Positions 8,802-17,265 of a DNA stretch of 41,901 bases are shown here, piece by piece (the stretch's first letter is position 1; each line of letters starts with the position of its first letter). The notes below the pieces were generated by a model, which was not told the DNA's origin, ran no database searches, and worked only from the letters and a program-made list of their open reading frames with translations. This stretch comes from Thermoleophilaceae bacterium (GTDB lineage: Bacteria; Actinomycetota; Thermoleophilia; Solirubrobacterales; Thermoleophilaceae), in NCBI GenBank assembly GCA_030447905.1, contig JAUJNZ010000003.1, forward strand, positions 84,478 through 126,378. Direction: 5' to 3'. The translations under genes were made by a program, and so were the position numbers.

Positions 8802-8912
8802 TCAGTCGGTCCTCCCTGCGCGCTCCAGCGCCCGCCGCGCCTCGGTGTACTTCTCGCCCGTCTGCTCCATCCGCCGGCGGACGGCCTTCTTGCGGGCTCG
8901 ATCGTCAGTCAC
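8802..8912 (-). CDS. Small 36-residue charged protein
   Basis: GTG start at 8912 chosen because AGGAGAT lies 7-8 bases upstream. Sequence VTDDRARKKAVRRRMEQTGE then KYTEARRALERAGRTD. The KxAVRxRMxxTGEKYTEARRAL motif is found at the N-termini of many actinobacterial proteins and as tiny stand-alone ORFs; it is a basic amphipathic helix-turn-helix-like element of unknown function. First gene of the ClpN operon. Confidence 0.6.
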   Translation of the reverse strand: MTDDRARKKAVRRRMEQTGEKYTEARRALERAGRTD

Positions 8913-9223
8913 GCGATCTCCTGTCCGACCGTACCCCACGCACACGACCGCTCGATCAACGCGACGACCACCCGAGACGGAGTCCCGCCTCTCGATCATC
9001 GCCGACTCGGGCGTGACTTCCTGGAGTCGGACTTGGGCCGGACATTCGATGCCGTTCTCCTGCCTCGCAAGCTCGATTTGCCATGCCGAACCCCTACGGA
9101 CCTAGGGCGAGCGACTGCGGGGATGGGCGCGACGCGGTGCCCGTCGCGACGGCGAGCCGGCGGTGATCGAGATCGTCGAGGAGGGCGGGCGAGGCCGCCA
9201 GGGCGAGGCCCAGGCGCCCCGGC
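8913..9223. other. Intergenic region upstream of the ClpN operon
   Basis: No supported coding region. It should carry the promoter of the leftward ClpN operon, but no clear -35/-10 pair was picked out by eye. Confidence 0.3.
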
Positions 9224-9400
9224 GATCGGCTTGCGATCGTCAGGAGTGCCCGCACACGGCGATTTCGCCGTGAGGAGGGCGGAGGGCAAGCAAGCGGCCG
9301 GGTCCGGCGCTCTCCAAGAAAGAGCTACTGTGCAGGCACTTCGCCCCACGGAGCGGCGATGGAATCGAACCATCCAAGCGGAGGGCTGCTCCGCCCTGCC
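9224..9400. repeat. Direct repeat copy 1 (pairs with 10621-10796)
   Basis: About 175 bp block starting GATCGGCTTGCGATCG and ending in the tRNA-Sec-like 3' end. It shares with the second copy the GATCGG motif, a GGAGTGCC..GCACA segment, a GGCGATTTCGCC palindrome (extended here to CACGGCGA-TT-TCGCCGTG), AAGAGCTACTGTGCAGGCAC, and the tRNA T-arm/acceptor strand. The middle ~50 bases differ. Confidence 0.75.
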
Positions 9401-9415
9401 GGTTTTGAAGACCGG
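9350..9415 (-). other. 3' part of a tRNA-Sec-like gene (anticodon TCA)
   Basis: On the minus strand: anticodon arm CCGGT-CTTCAAA-ACCGG (loop anticodon TCA, reading UGA), a long variable arm (GCAGGGCGGAGCAGCCC...), T arm GATGG-TTCGATT-CCATC and acceptor 3' strand GCCGCTCC. The matching 5' acceptor strand (GGAGCGGC) is not found; a 6-bp hairpin GACTCA/TGAGTC lies at 9426-9443 where a D arm would be, but is separated by ten extra bases. I read it as a 3' fragment, such as is left at an integration site, not an intact gene. Confidence 0.6.
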
Positions 9416-9489
9416 AAGTGTGACCGACTCAGCCCTTTGAGTCGTATGCACCGGCCAGCTTAGGCGGAGCGATTGACTGGATCCTCCAC

Positions 9490-10041
9490 TCCTGGGCCGA
9501 CCTCCGGCGGCGGTCGACCTCGGCGCGCACATCGGCCTGTTCGGCGTGTGGCTCACCGAGCACTACCCCGGCGCCCGGATCACCGCGTTCGAACCCGACC
9601 GGTTCAACTTCGCTGTGCTCGAGCTGCCTCGAGGAGAACGCAGGCCGGATGCGGTGCGACCCGGTGCAGGCGGTCGCGGCCACCTCCCCCGGGACGGTCC
9701 CGTTCGTGGAGGGCGACTTCTCGACCTCGCGACCCGGCTCGGAGGAGGAGTCGGGGGCCGGCGAGGTAGATCAGGTCGACGTGCTGCCGCATCTCGCCGA
9801 GGCCGATCTGCTCAAGGCCGACGTCGAGGGCGGCGAATGGCCGGTACTCGCCGACCCTCGCCTGCGGGACACGCGCGTCAGGGCGCTCGTCCTCGAGTAC
9901 CACCCCGACGATGGCCCGGAGGACGATCCGCGACCAGAGGTCGAGCGACTGCTTGCCGATGCGGGATTTCGCTCGACCGAGCGCCTGTTTCACCGTTCGG
10001 ACGGCGTCGGGATGCTATGGGCGTGGCGTGAGGAGGCCTGA
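9490..10041 (+). pseudogene. FkbM-family methyltransferase, one frameshift
   Basis: First frame: VDLGAHIGLFGVWLTEHYPG with ARITAFEPDRFNFAVLE (motif I DLGAHIG and the FEPD acidic loop). After a slip near 9625 the second frame gives CLEENAGRMRCDPVQAVAAT, LLKADVEGGEWPVLADPRLR (the KxDVEGxE signature), ALVLEYHPDD and a C-terminal LLADAGFRSTERLFHRS ending WAWREEA. Class I SAM methyltransferase of the FkbM type, O-methylating sugars or lipids. N-terminal region upstream of about 9490 is replaced by tRNA/repeat sequence, so it is 5' truncated too. Confidence 0.7.
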
Positions 10042-10204
10042 GCAAGGGTCGACTCCTCCTCGGAGGTGGCCCGGGCGCGGCTAGCCCGCCCTCGAGGCCG
10101 GCGAGGGCCCGACGAGGGCATCGCGTCGGGCCAGCCGCGGGCGCGGGCGCCCCACCACGTCTCGCCGCGCCGGACGCGGGGAGCGACGGACCCAGCTTTT
10201 GTAG

Positions 10205-10354
10205 CTCCTGGAGGCCGAACCGGGTCTGCGGCCCTCAGAAGCCGCACGACGCATGGCCGTCAATCCCCACCAGGTCCACTCGCTTGCGCGGAGGCTCGAG
10301 GAGGACGGAGCGCTCGAGCGTCGAGACGGCGCGCTCTATCGGAGCGGTTCCTAG
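10205..10354 (+). pseudogene. Helix-turn-helix fragment
   Basis: Open frame after a stop at 10202-10204: LLEAEPGLRPSEAARRMAVN, PHQVHSLARRLEEDGALERR, DGALYRSGS-stop. It looks like a compact winged-helix (PSEAARR..VNPxQVHSLxRxLEEDGxLxRRDG). No start codon before the first helix, so either the ATG at 10253 begins a tiny protein or this is the tail of a lost regulator. Confidence 0.4.
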
Positions 10355-10620
10355 GTCGCTCAACCCACAATGCCTTGCGCCGTATGAGCATGCGTCCGAA
10401 GCTAGAACTCAGCCTGGACAGCCCGAGCTCGGGATCGATAACGTTGGTGCGCGCCCTGCCGGTGGCGTTGCTCGTGGTGGCGAGCCCGGGCTTCGGCGGG
10501 GGAGTTTCATGCCCGTAGGCTCTGCCCCGCCTCGAGAGGAGCGGCGCCGTCAACCAGGCCGGCGGCCTGCTTGAACGCCGGGGCCCGGGCGCGCGTCTAG
10601 GCCGCAGGACCGCCCCGTGC
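10355..10620. other. No confident gene
   Basis: Contains an ATG frame 10384-10518 of 44 residues (MSMRPKLELSLDSPSSGSIT then a hydrophobic VRALPVALLVVASPGFG) resembling a short signal-peptide-like ORF, without a ribosome site. Not supported as a gene. Confidence 0.25.
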
Positions 10621-10796
10621 GATCGGCTTGCGATCGGCAGGAGTGCCTGCACAGGGCGATTTCGCCATCATGAAGGCGAGAGGGGCAGACGGCCACGCGC
10701 GGTCAAGTCGTAGAAAAGAGCTACTGTGCAGGCACTTCTCACCACGGAGCGGCGATGGAATCGAACCATCCAAGCGGAGGGCTGCTCCGCCTGCCC
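10621..10796. repeat. Direct repeat copy 2 (pairs with 9224-9400)
   Basis: Second copy of the 175 bp block, starting GATCGGCTTGCGATCG. Here GTGCCTGCACAG near the start is an exact inverted match to CTGTGCAGGCAC near 10730, so the copy can form a long-range stem. Ends in the tRNA-Sec-like T arm and acceptor strand (10746-10796); the anticodon arm of copy 1 is not conserved. Confidence 0.75.
10746..10796 (-). other. Second tRNA-Sec-like 3' end (variable arm, T arm, acceptor)
   Basis: Minus strand carries the same variable-arm sequence, GATGG-TTCGATT-CCATC T arm and GCCGCTCC acceptor strand as at 9350-9415, but the anticodon arm is replaced by an unrelated CGCTC-TTC-GAGCG hairpin. Therefore a shorter, decayed copy. 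Confidence 0.55.
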
Positions 10797-10879
10797 GCTC
10801 GAAGAGCGACGGGTCCTTCCGCCTGCGGGCCTGCCGTCGTTCTTCTGCGCCCCCTCAGACCTCGACGAGCCGGGGAGCT

Positions 10880-11177
10880 GGCACGTCTCCTACATAGACG
10901 ACGCCAGAGCGCCGTTCGCCAGAACCGCTACTCGGTGCCGGTGCGCCTCGCCGGCCTACGCGTGCGCGCGAGCGTCTCCGCCCGCGAGATCACGATCCTC
11001 CACGAGGGAACCGAGGTGGCCCGCCACGAGCGCCTGCGCGGGCGCTTCTCGGTCTGCGCCCGACTCGAGCACTACCTCGAGCTGTTGCGCCGCAAGCCCG
11101 GCGCCCTCGCCGGGTCGCTCGCCCTGCACCAGGAACGCGAGGGCACCGGCAAGCCGATGCCCAACGCCGGCCGATGA
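10880..11177 (+). pseudogene. IS21-family transposase IstA, C-terminal fragment (second type)
   Basis: Frame reads AVRQNRYSVPVRLAGLRVRA, SVSAREITILHEGTEVARHE, RLRGRFSVCARLEHYLELLR and RKPGALAGSLALHQERE. This is the IstA C-terminal beta-barrel and following helix (NRYSVPxxLxGxxVxxxxSAREIxIxHxGxEVARHERxxGR; HYLxLLxRKPGALxGS). The catalytic core is absent. Different subgroup from the fragment at 3180. Confidence 0.75.
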
Positions 11178-11309
11178 GGTAGGCGGTGACCGGGCGGCGC
11201 TGGCCGAAGCGGGTCAAGCGAGACTGGCGTCGCTCGGCCCCTTGGGACGAGTACGGCTCGGTCCGACTGGCCTCCGCCATGGTGCTCCTCTCGTCTCGAG
11301 CCGCGAGAA
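11178..11309. other. Short junction region
   Basis: No gene recognised between the IstA tail and the end of the leftward synthetase gene. Confidence 0.3.
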
Positions 11310-13169
11310 TCAGCCGATCGCAATGGGCCGACGAGAGAGGTAGCCATGTTCACGCATGAAGAGCGGAAGAAACCCGAGTAGCTGGATCAGGTCGATCATC
11401 GAGTACCTGCCGCGCCGAAGGCGCGCGTCCATCCGAGACCGATCGACAACCGACCAGAGCGGCGAGTCGGGGTGCGCTGTGCACATATCTCGAAGGCGTG
11501 CGCGCAGCGGTTCGCTTTCGTTGAGCTGATACTGCCAGGAGCCGAACAGCCTGGTGCGGCTGGACTTCGGGATGGCGAAGTATTCGGTCGTGTTGAGGCC
11601 GGGGTGATACTGGGCGAGCGAGGCGTCCCAGGTCTGCGCTCCGAACGGGATGTTGAGCAGGCCGGGTGCCAGTGCCTTGAGGATCTGGAAGTGGATCAGC
11701 CCGCTCTTTCGCTCGGGCTGCGTGATCTGCCACGCCAGGTCGAGAAGCGCCGGCGAGTTGAGCGGGCGCACGGGGGTTGTGACGATGGTAAGGGTCGGAG
11801 AGAAGGCGCCGAGCCAGTTCGGGATACGTTGCGTGTAGTAGTAGATGTCGGGAATGTCGTCGGTCGAGAAGCCGTCTGTCAGCGGCGCAATCTCGGCTTC
11901 GATCGTGCTCTCGAGAGTAGCCAGGGCGTCGGGCGTCAGGCAGTCAAGGCTGTCGACTTTCACCGTCTGGCGCACGCGCTCCAGGATGCTGCTGCCAGCG
12001 CCCGCCATCTTCCCGTTGTGCTTCAGCACCTCGCCCACGTGGCCGGTCATTCTGACGCCGGTCGAACCTCGCCTGGGGATCTGGAGGTCCCACGCGCCGA
12101 ACATGGCATCGTTGATGAAGGCGAAGGTCTGGACGTTCTCGACGAACTGGTCCACTTCGACCGAGCGGCGCCTTCGCTCCGCCCGAGCGCGGCGCCACGG
12201 CCCTGCGCGACCGAGGCGCGACCGTATGCCTTCATTCGCAGGCTCTTCGACCGGCGGGTTGAGCCAGTGAGGAACGCCGATGCTTGCCGCGACCAGCTGG
12301 CCGGATACCACGTCCGGGTGATCCGAGGCGCCGCGCGTGTAGAGGGTTAGACGATCCTTGAGGCCTGCGGCGAGGCAGAGGGCGAGAACGACACGGCTGT
12401 CCAGACCTCCGGAGATCGGCAGGTTGATCGGGCCGTCCCCTGGGTTAGCTATGCGGATGGCCTGCGTCGCGTCGTCGATCCCGTCTTGAAGGAGTGCCTG
12501 AGGCTTGTCGATCGCGTTCCAGCCAAGGTTTCGCCGCTCGGGGAAGAGGCCGGGACGCCCGTCGATGACCTCGCATTGGCTGTCGAGGAACCGGACGTGC
12601 CCGTTCTGGGGAACCGTTCGCACATGGCGGCAGACGGTCCCAGTCGCGACACGGTATCCGAAGGCGAGAGTCCCGAGGCTGGAAGTAAGGTCGACACCAG
12701 CATCGCGTGGCAGGTGACTCAGCATTCCCACCCGGTTGGAAACGGCGAAGACCTCGGGTGTGTCGCAGTAGTAAAGCGGCATGACTCCTGCACGGTCAGC
12801 AAAGGCCGTGAGGGCGCCGTCCGCTTCCACACGGGCGATCGTGAACTCGCCGCCGAGGACGAATCGCAGATCGAGGATGTCACGCTCGCCGACCATGGCG
12901 TGAACAGCCTTGGCGTCGACGATGTCGCCGCCACGGATCCACGCGTTGCCGCTGAGGATCGTAAGCCCGTTGCCCACGTGGACGCGGGCCCCCTTGTCGT
13001 AGAAGCGGGTCGGAAAGTCCTGCACGTGCCAGTGCAGGCGACCGACCCTCCCGCGCGAAGCGGAGCAGGGCGTGATGATGCTGTCTGCGACGAGCGCGTC
13101 GTGAATGCGGTTCGTCCGGGAGGTGCCGGGCGACTCGCGCTTATCCCTCCAGATGGCGAAGAGTGTCAT
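11310..13169 (-). CDS. Asparagine-synthetase-like ATP pyrophosphatase (lasso-cyclase/AsnB-like)
   Basis: 619 residues. N-terminal region (1-200) has the layout of an Ntn glutaminase-like domain (FDKGARVHVGNGLTILSGN-type strands, LRFVLGGEFTIARVEADGAL, LYYCDTPEVFAVSNRVGMLS) but the protein begins MTLFAIWRD, with no Cys at position 2, so it should not use glutamine. The synthetase domain has the PP-loop INLPISGGLDSRVVLALCLA, then helical segments to LPLFMREHGYLSRRPIAIG. Such glutaminase-dead AsnB proteins activate carboxylates with ATP, as in lasso-peptide macrolactam formation or polysaccharide modification. A patch around residues 320-340 (RSRLGRAGPWRRARAERRR) looks out of frame, suggesting paired indels. 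No leader peptidase or transporter is beside it. Confidence 0.75.
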   Translation of the reverse strand: MTLFAIWRDKRESPGTSRTNRIHDALVADSIITPCSASRGRVGRLHWHVQDFPTRFYDKGARVHVGNGLTILSGNAWIRGGDIVDAKAVHAMVGERDILDLRFVLGGEFTIARVEADGALTAFADRAGVMPLYYCDTPEVFAVSNRVGMLSHLPRDAGVDLTSSLGTLAFGYRVATGTVCRHVRTVPQNGHVRFLDSQCEVIDGRPGLFPERRNLGWNAIDKPQALLQDGIDDATQAIRIANPGDGPINLPISGGLDSRVVLALCLAAGLKDRLTLYTRGASDHPDVVSGQLVAASIGVPHWLNPPVEEPANEGIRSRLGRAGPWRRARAERRRRSVEVDQFVENVQTFAFINDAMFGAWDLQIPRRGSTGVRMTGHVGEVLKHNGKMAGAGSSILERVRQTVKVDSLDCLTPDALATLESTIEAEIAPLTDGFSTDDIPDIYYYTQRIPNWLGAFSPTLTIVTTPVRPLNSPALLDLAWQITQPERKSGLIHFQILKALAPGLLNIPFGAQTWDASLAQYHPGLNTTEYFAIPKSSRTRLFGSWQYQLNESEPLRARLRDMCTAHPDSPLWSVVDRSRMDARLRRGRYSMIDLIQLLGFLPLFMREHGYLSRRPIAIG

Positions 13170-13392
13170 CGGTGAAGCCCATGTTTCTCCGCTTGGCCAA
13201 GATGGAGATGGCGCGCGTAGTTTGCGGACGCATCACTCGTCCGCGAGTGGCAGGCCAGTTGCCAAAGACGCCTCCGCGAACGCGTCCCTCAAGCCATACG
13301 TACCGGCCCGACGTCGCGGCCTTGAGCAGGATGTGTGCGATGCTGGCCAGGAGGGCCTCACTCGTTTCCTCCGCAGCCGCCGACTGCGCCGG
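13141..13392 (-). CDS. Possible small gene upstream of the synthetase, start not found
   Basis: Leftward frame without ATG start: EETSEALLASIAHILLKAAT, SGRYVWLEGRVRGGVFGNWP, then TTRAISILAKRRNMGFTDDT and LRHLEG-stop at 13141, overlapping the synthetase start by 29 bases. Composition is protein-like (amphipathic helices, aromatic strand) and it would be co-transcribed with the synthetase. No family recognised. The 5' end may be lost by a frameshift, because an adjacent frame has a stop right before the sense region. Confidence 0.35.
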   Translation of the reverse strand, partial: PAQSAAAEETSEALLASIAHILLKAATSGRYVWLEGRVRGGVFGNWPATRGRVMRPQTTRAISILAKRRNMGFTDDTLRHLEG

Positions 13393-13862
13393 TTCCCGGC
13401 GTGCCTGAGTTCATCTTCCCGGCCGCGGCGGCGTAGTGGCTTCCCTCGTCCCGCGGTGGATTGGACCCCAGATTCGGGCGACCCCGGAATGGGGTCGCCG
13501 CTGGGATCGACCGCTCGGGGTCCCGCGTCAATCTGAGGGGCCATGCCCCGACAGGGCCGCCGAACCGCTGTCGATGTTGCGCTCTGGCGTCTCCACGGTC
13601 CTTCTCCTTGGCTACGAAACCTCTCCTCGGGACATCCAGCTGGTGGAACCTTCGCGACGGCCCCCGGCGCCGCGTCCACCAGCGCCGTCGTGGTCGAGGC
13701 GGCGAGCGGGTCCGGGAAGACAAGTCTTTCTTCCGCCCTGTTGGCATTAGCGGCAACGCTAGGGGCTCAGAGGTGCCCGTGGCATCGGGTAAATCACCTA
13801 AACTTGGGTTGTCCGCCGTGCGCGGCGCGGGCGCAGATGGGTTCGTATGAGAGGGAGTTACC
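13393..13862. other. No confident gene
   Basis: Open frames on both strands are typical GC shadows. A rightward frame near 13690-13760 contains VVVEAASGSGKTSLSSALLA, a Walker A-like run, but no Walker B or start supports a gene. Confidence 0.3.
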
Positions 13863-16045
13863 TTAGCTAGGAAGCTTCCCCTCGAGCACTAGACGCGTGA
13901 GGCCTGCCCGCGAGCGGATGGCAAGCTTGCGGTAGATCCGCTGCAGGTGGGCGTCTACCGTGCGCGGGCTGACGAACAAGGAGGCCGCGACCTCCTTATT
14001 GGTCGCCCCCTCCGCCACCGCGAGCGCCACTTGGAGCTCTTGCGGCGTGAGGCGCTCTGTGTCCGACTTCGTGCGCCGCTCGATGCGCTGGCCGGTGGCC
14101 GCGAGCTCGCGCCTGGCCCTCTCGACCCAAGGGCGCGCACCGAGGTCTCGAAAGGTCTCGAGTGCTCCCTTTAGATGCTCGCGGGCATCGGAGCGACGGC
14201 GCGTACGGCGTAATCGCTCTCCGAAGCAGAGCTCCGTCCGCGCGCGCGAGAACGGAGAGGAGTCCTCGACATTGAAGTCTCAGGGCATGCTCGAACTGAG
14301 ATTCGAACTCGGATCCGCCGGCCAGTAGCCCCCGGCAGCGGGCGGCGACAGCGTGCGCCCACCGTCCTCCTGTCAGCCCGGCCTCCTCTTCTAGGTTCTC
14401 CAGGGCGCGCTCGGCCTCCGTGGCGTGCCCGGCGCGGAAGTAGGCCTCGACGAGGTCGCCCGCGCTGCGCAGGACGGTGGGCTGGCGGAGGCCCTTCAGG
14501 TCGTCCTCGACCCGCTGGAGCTGTTGGGCGGCCGCTTCGGTGCGATCGAGGCCCAGCTCGAGATGTCCGAGTGCCGCTCCCGCGATGTGGCTAATCGAGG
14601 TTGCGCCACTCTCCTGGCTCGAAGCAATTGCCGCGCGGGCGTGAGCACGGCACTCGTCGGCCTCCCCTCTGCCCGCCTCGACGCGCGCGAGGTAGGCAAG
14701 GCTATGACCCATCTCGCCCCGCTGACCGGTTTCCTCGGCCAGCCGGACGGACTCCGTCCCGGCGGCATAGGCCGCGCTCCAGTTACCTAGCACGAACTCG
14801 CAGTCGCACTTTGAGACGAGGGCGTAGGGAACAATCATCAACGCACCCTCGACACGGGCACGCTCTAGAAGCCTGTTGACTATTTCGAGCGCCTCCCTCC
14901 CCCTGCCGAGACACTGCCAGTTGAAGGCGAAGCCTGGGACCAGCCACGGATTGAGGAGCGCGTCCGCTCTGTCGAGCAGCAGCTTGACCTGAGCCCCGAG
15001 TTCAAGGCCTTTCTTCGTGTTGCCGCACAAACTCTCCGCAGTCGCCCGGATCACCGAGCACTTCAAGTCGGCCGCCGCGCGCCCCTCGAAGCTTGCCTCA
15101 GCCCGCAGGACGGTCTCCAGAGCCGCGGGTGGATTCGCTTCCTGCAGTAGCGTCGCCGACGCATCGGCGAGCATGGAAGCCGCGCGCACTCCATCACGCG
15201 TCTCCACCGTCTCGACTGCGTCAAGAAGGAGACCGCGCGCGACCGGTGTGCTCCCGGCCACCATCTCGACGAGCCCGCGCAGATGCTTTGTATCAACCAC
15301 GAAGATCGGATCCTCGCGCGCTCGAGCGCCTCCTCGAGAAGCCGCGCAGCGTCGCCCGAGCGCCCAGAGAGGCAGGCGTCCCGCCCCGCTTCCTGGAGCC
15401 TTCGAGCTTGACACCCGGGCTCCGGCGAGAGCGTGGCCGCGACTTCCCGCGCGCTGGCCGCCGCGGCCGGCGCCCCCCGTCCGAGCGCCTCATCCGCCGC
15501 CTGCTCGAGCTCCCGTGCCACCTCCTCGTCGGGGGCGAGCGCGGCGGCCGCCCGGTGCCACGCCCTGCGGCTCGGTGGTCTCACATCAGCCAGGGCGTGG
15601 GCGAGCGCTTCGTGCGCGGCCCGGCGCTCAGGCCCGGAACTTTGGTGATACGCGGCCGAGCGCAGCAGGGGGTGATGGAACTCCACCCTCTCCGTTGACA
15701 CGGCGACTATCCCCTCCCGCTCGGCTGCCTCGAGGGCCCCGGCCTTGAGTCCGCGCGCGCCTTGAGAGCCAGACTGATCTCCCGCATCGCCACCGTATCG
15801 CTCGCGGCGGCGACCGTGAGCGCGCTTCGTGTCGCCTGTGGGAGCGCGCCTATCCGGCGTCGATAGGCCTCCTCGAGCGACGGCCCGAGGGGGAGCGGCT
15901 CCTCGAGCGGATCTCGTCCCTCGAGCTGTTCCTCTGAGAGGATCCCCGGAAGCTCAAGCAGGGCCAGAGGGTTCCCGGCGGTCGCCTGCCAGAGCTGCCC
16001 GGCGACGAGGGGCGACAAGTTGCGTTGACCCTGTGTCGCGACGAC
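13863..16045 (-). pseudogene. LAL-type LuxR transcription regulator, truncated and frameshifted
   Basis: Large ATP-binding LuxR-family regulator missing its N-terminal Walker A part. From the 5' side: LVAGQLWQATAGNPLALLEL with LEEAYRRRIGALPQATRSAL (end of the AAA/NB-ARC-like domain), VEFHHPLLRSAAYHQSS, then a long TPR-like region (ALLLDAVETVETRDG, LERARVEGALMIVPYALVSK, GHSLAYLARVEAGRGEADEC) and the HTH: ERLTPQELQVALAVAEGATN, KEVAASLFVSPRTVDAHLQR, IYRKLAIRSRAGLTRLVLEG, TAA at 13863. At least three frame changes (about 15760, 15320, 14250). The 5' end is fused in frame to a Calx-beta domain piece near 16045, an artificial or recombinational join. Confidence 0.75.
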
Positions 16046-16240
16046 ACGTACGCGCACGGCGACGGTCTTAGCGCTGGCGGTCGAGAGCCGCACGGTGAAG
16101 CGCGCAGAGCGGCTGGCCGTGTTGCCCTCGACCAAGCAGGTGTCCGAGATCCGAGGCGTAGGAGGCGGGTCGCTGTCGACGATCGTGCCGCGGCCGTCGC
16201 CGTCCTGGATCGATGAGCTGCGGACGTGCGTGAGCTGAGA
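16045..16240 (-). pseudogene. Calx-beta domain fragment of a surface protein
   Basis: Leftward frame GRGTIVDSDPPPTPRISDTC, LVEGNTASRSARFTVRLSTA, SAKTVAVRVRVVATQG. The pattern (G.G.I.DDDPPP.isI.D..v.EGN.....fTV.LS.AS..TV.V.y.Ta) is a Calx-beta repeat, usually found in tandem in extracellular adhesion proteins. Only one repeat boundary survives. Confidence 0.65.
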
Positions 16241-16278
16241 CTCTCAACGTGGCGGTGCTCGATTGCGGAAAGTCTCCG

Positions 16279-16560
16279 TCATGCGCTGCGCAGAGGCAGC
16301 GCCCCGCCCTCTGTTGGTTGATACCCGTACGAAGCCTCGGTCCGCCGACGCTCGAGCGCCTCTTCATCCTCCCTCCGGTCAGCGGCCTCCTGGCGCGTCC
16401 GTTCGTGGGCCTCAAGGATGCAACGGTCGAGGAACGCCCGCAGCGCCTGCTCGGAGCCTTCGCTGACCTGCTCGACCCGGATCTCATTGAGGCCAGGACG
16501 GACGTGCCCCCCACTGACCGCCCCACACCTCATGGCGGTGGGCTTCGGCGGCCCGGCGAA
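16279..16560 (-). pseudogene. Unknown helical fragment
   Basis: Leftward frame ending at 16279 with NEIRVEQVSEGSEQALRAFL, DRCILEAHERTRQEAADRRE, DEEALERRRTEAS. Strongly helical and charged, protein-like, but no start and no family known to me. It continues in frame from beta-propeller sequence, so it is another junction. Confidence 0.35.
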
Positions 16561-16689
16561 AAGCGTCGTCCCAATCGGCGTCGGGCTCACCTTCGATGGG
16601 GACTCTGGAGGACATAGCCCTCGTCGGTCGCCTCGACCTCCCGCTTGGGAGGCAGAGTACCCCGCCGCCGAACCCAGAGATCGAAGGAT

Positions 16690-16995
16690 TACCACTTGAA
16701 TGGCTGGCCTGCGCGCCTGCGCTCGAGACCGATACCGGGTCGTGGCCTTCGCGCTGCGGTCGCGGACGAAGATGTCCTCGTAGGCGTTCGTGTCGCCGCT
16801 GACGAGCTGGCTAGTTGACCGAAAGGCCACATAGCGGCCATCGCGAGAGACGGAGGGCGCTCAGCACCGCCCCCGCCCGACGAAGAACCGCCATCGGCGA
16901 CGGAGACCGCCTCGATCGTCGTGGCGGCGGTCCGGTCGTAGAGGTCGACCTGGGTTTGGCTGAAGCCCGCGCTCGAGGATCGGGCGGACACCCAT
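16690..16995 (-). pseudogene. TolB/PD40-like beta-propeller fragment
   Basis: Two frames give SAGFSQTQVDLYDRTAATTI with EAVSVADGG, and VAFRSTSQLVSGDTNAYEDI, FVRDRSAKATTRYR. The VAFxSxAxxLVxGDTNxxxDxFVRDR motif is a blade of the secreted PD40-type propellers that often precede Calx-beta domains; the nearby Calx-beta piece may be from the same protein. Confidence 0.6.
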
Positions 16996-17265
16996 CTTCT
17001 TGAGACAGCCCGACGGGTCGGGGCCGCCGCTTCGCGGTCGCGGCTCGCTGGCGGGATGCCGCGGGCTCTCGCTTCGCGCGGAGGAGCGCCCAGGATTCCT
17101 TTGCGAACTCGGCCAGATCCAGGCGGAGGGATGTAAGCCTTCGGCGACCGGCAGAGCTGGGTCGAAGCGGTCGCGGATCTCGGCGGAGAGGGTGAGGACG
17201 CGCGACGGCAGAGGTTTTCGTGCGCGCGTACGGAGTCCGTTTCGGGGCCGAGTCCCGCCGGTGTG
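16996..17265. other. No confident gene
   Basis: Region between the propeller fragment and the membrane mannosyltransferase. No start with ribosome site seen. Confidence 0.3.

Noticed and set aside
9350-9443. Complete tRNA-Sec gene
   Set aside because: No 5' acceptor strand pairing with GCCGCTCC, and ten extra bases between the D-like hairpin and the anticodon arm; kept only as a 3' fragment.
13376-13432. Short ORF MNSGTPGTGAVGGCGGNE upstream of the synthetase, as a lasso-peptide precursor
   Set aside because: No leader signature, no PqqD-like or peptidase partner, and it overlaps other frames; too weak.
13690-13760. Walker A-like ASGSGKTS run suggesting an ATPase gene
   Set aside because: No start, Walker B or family pattern in the same frame.
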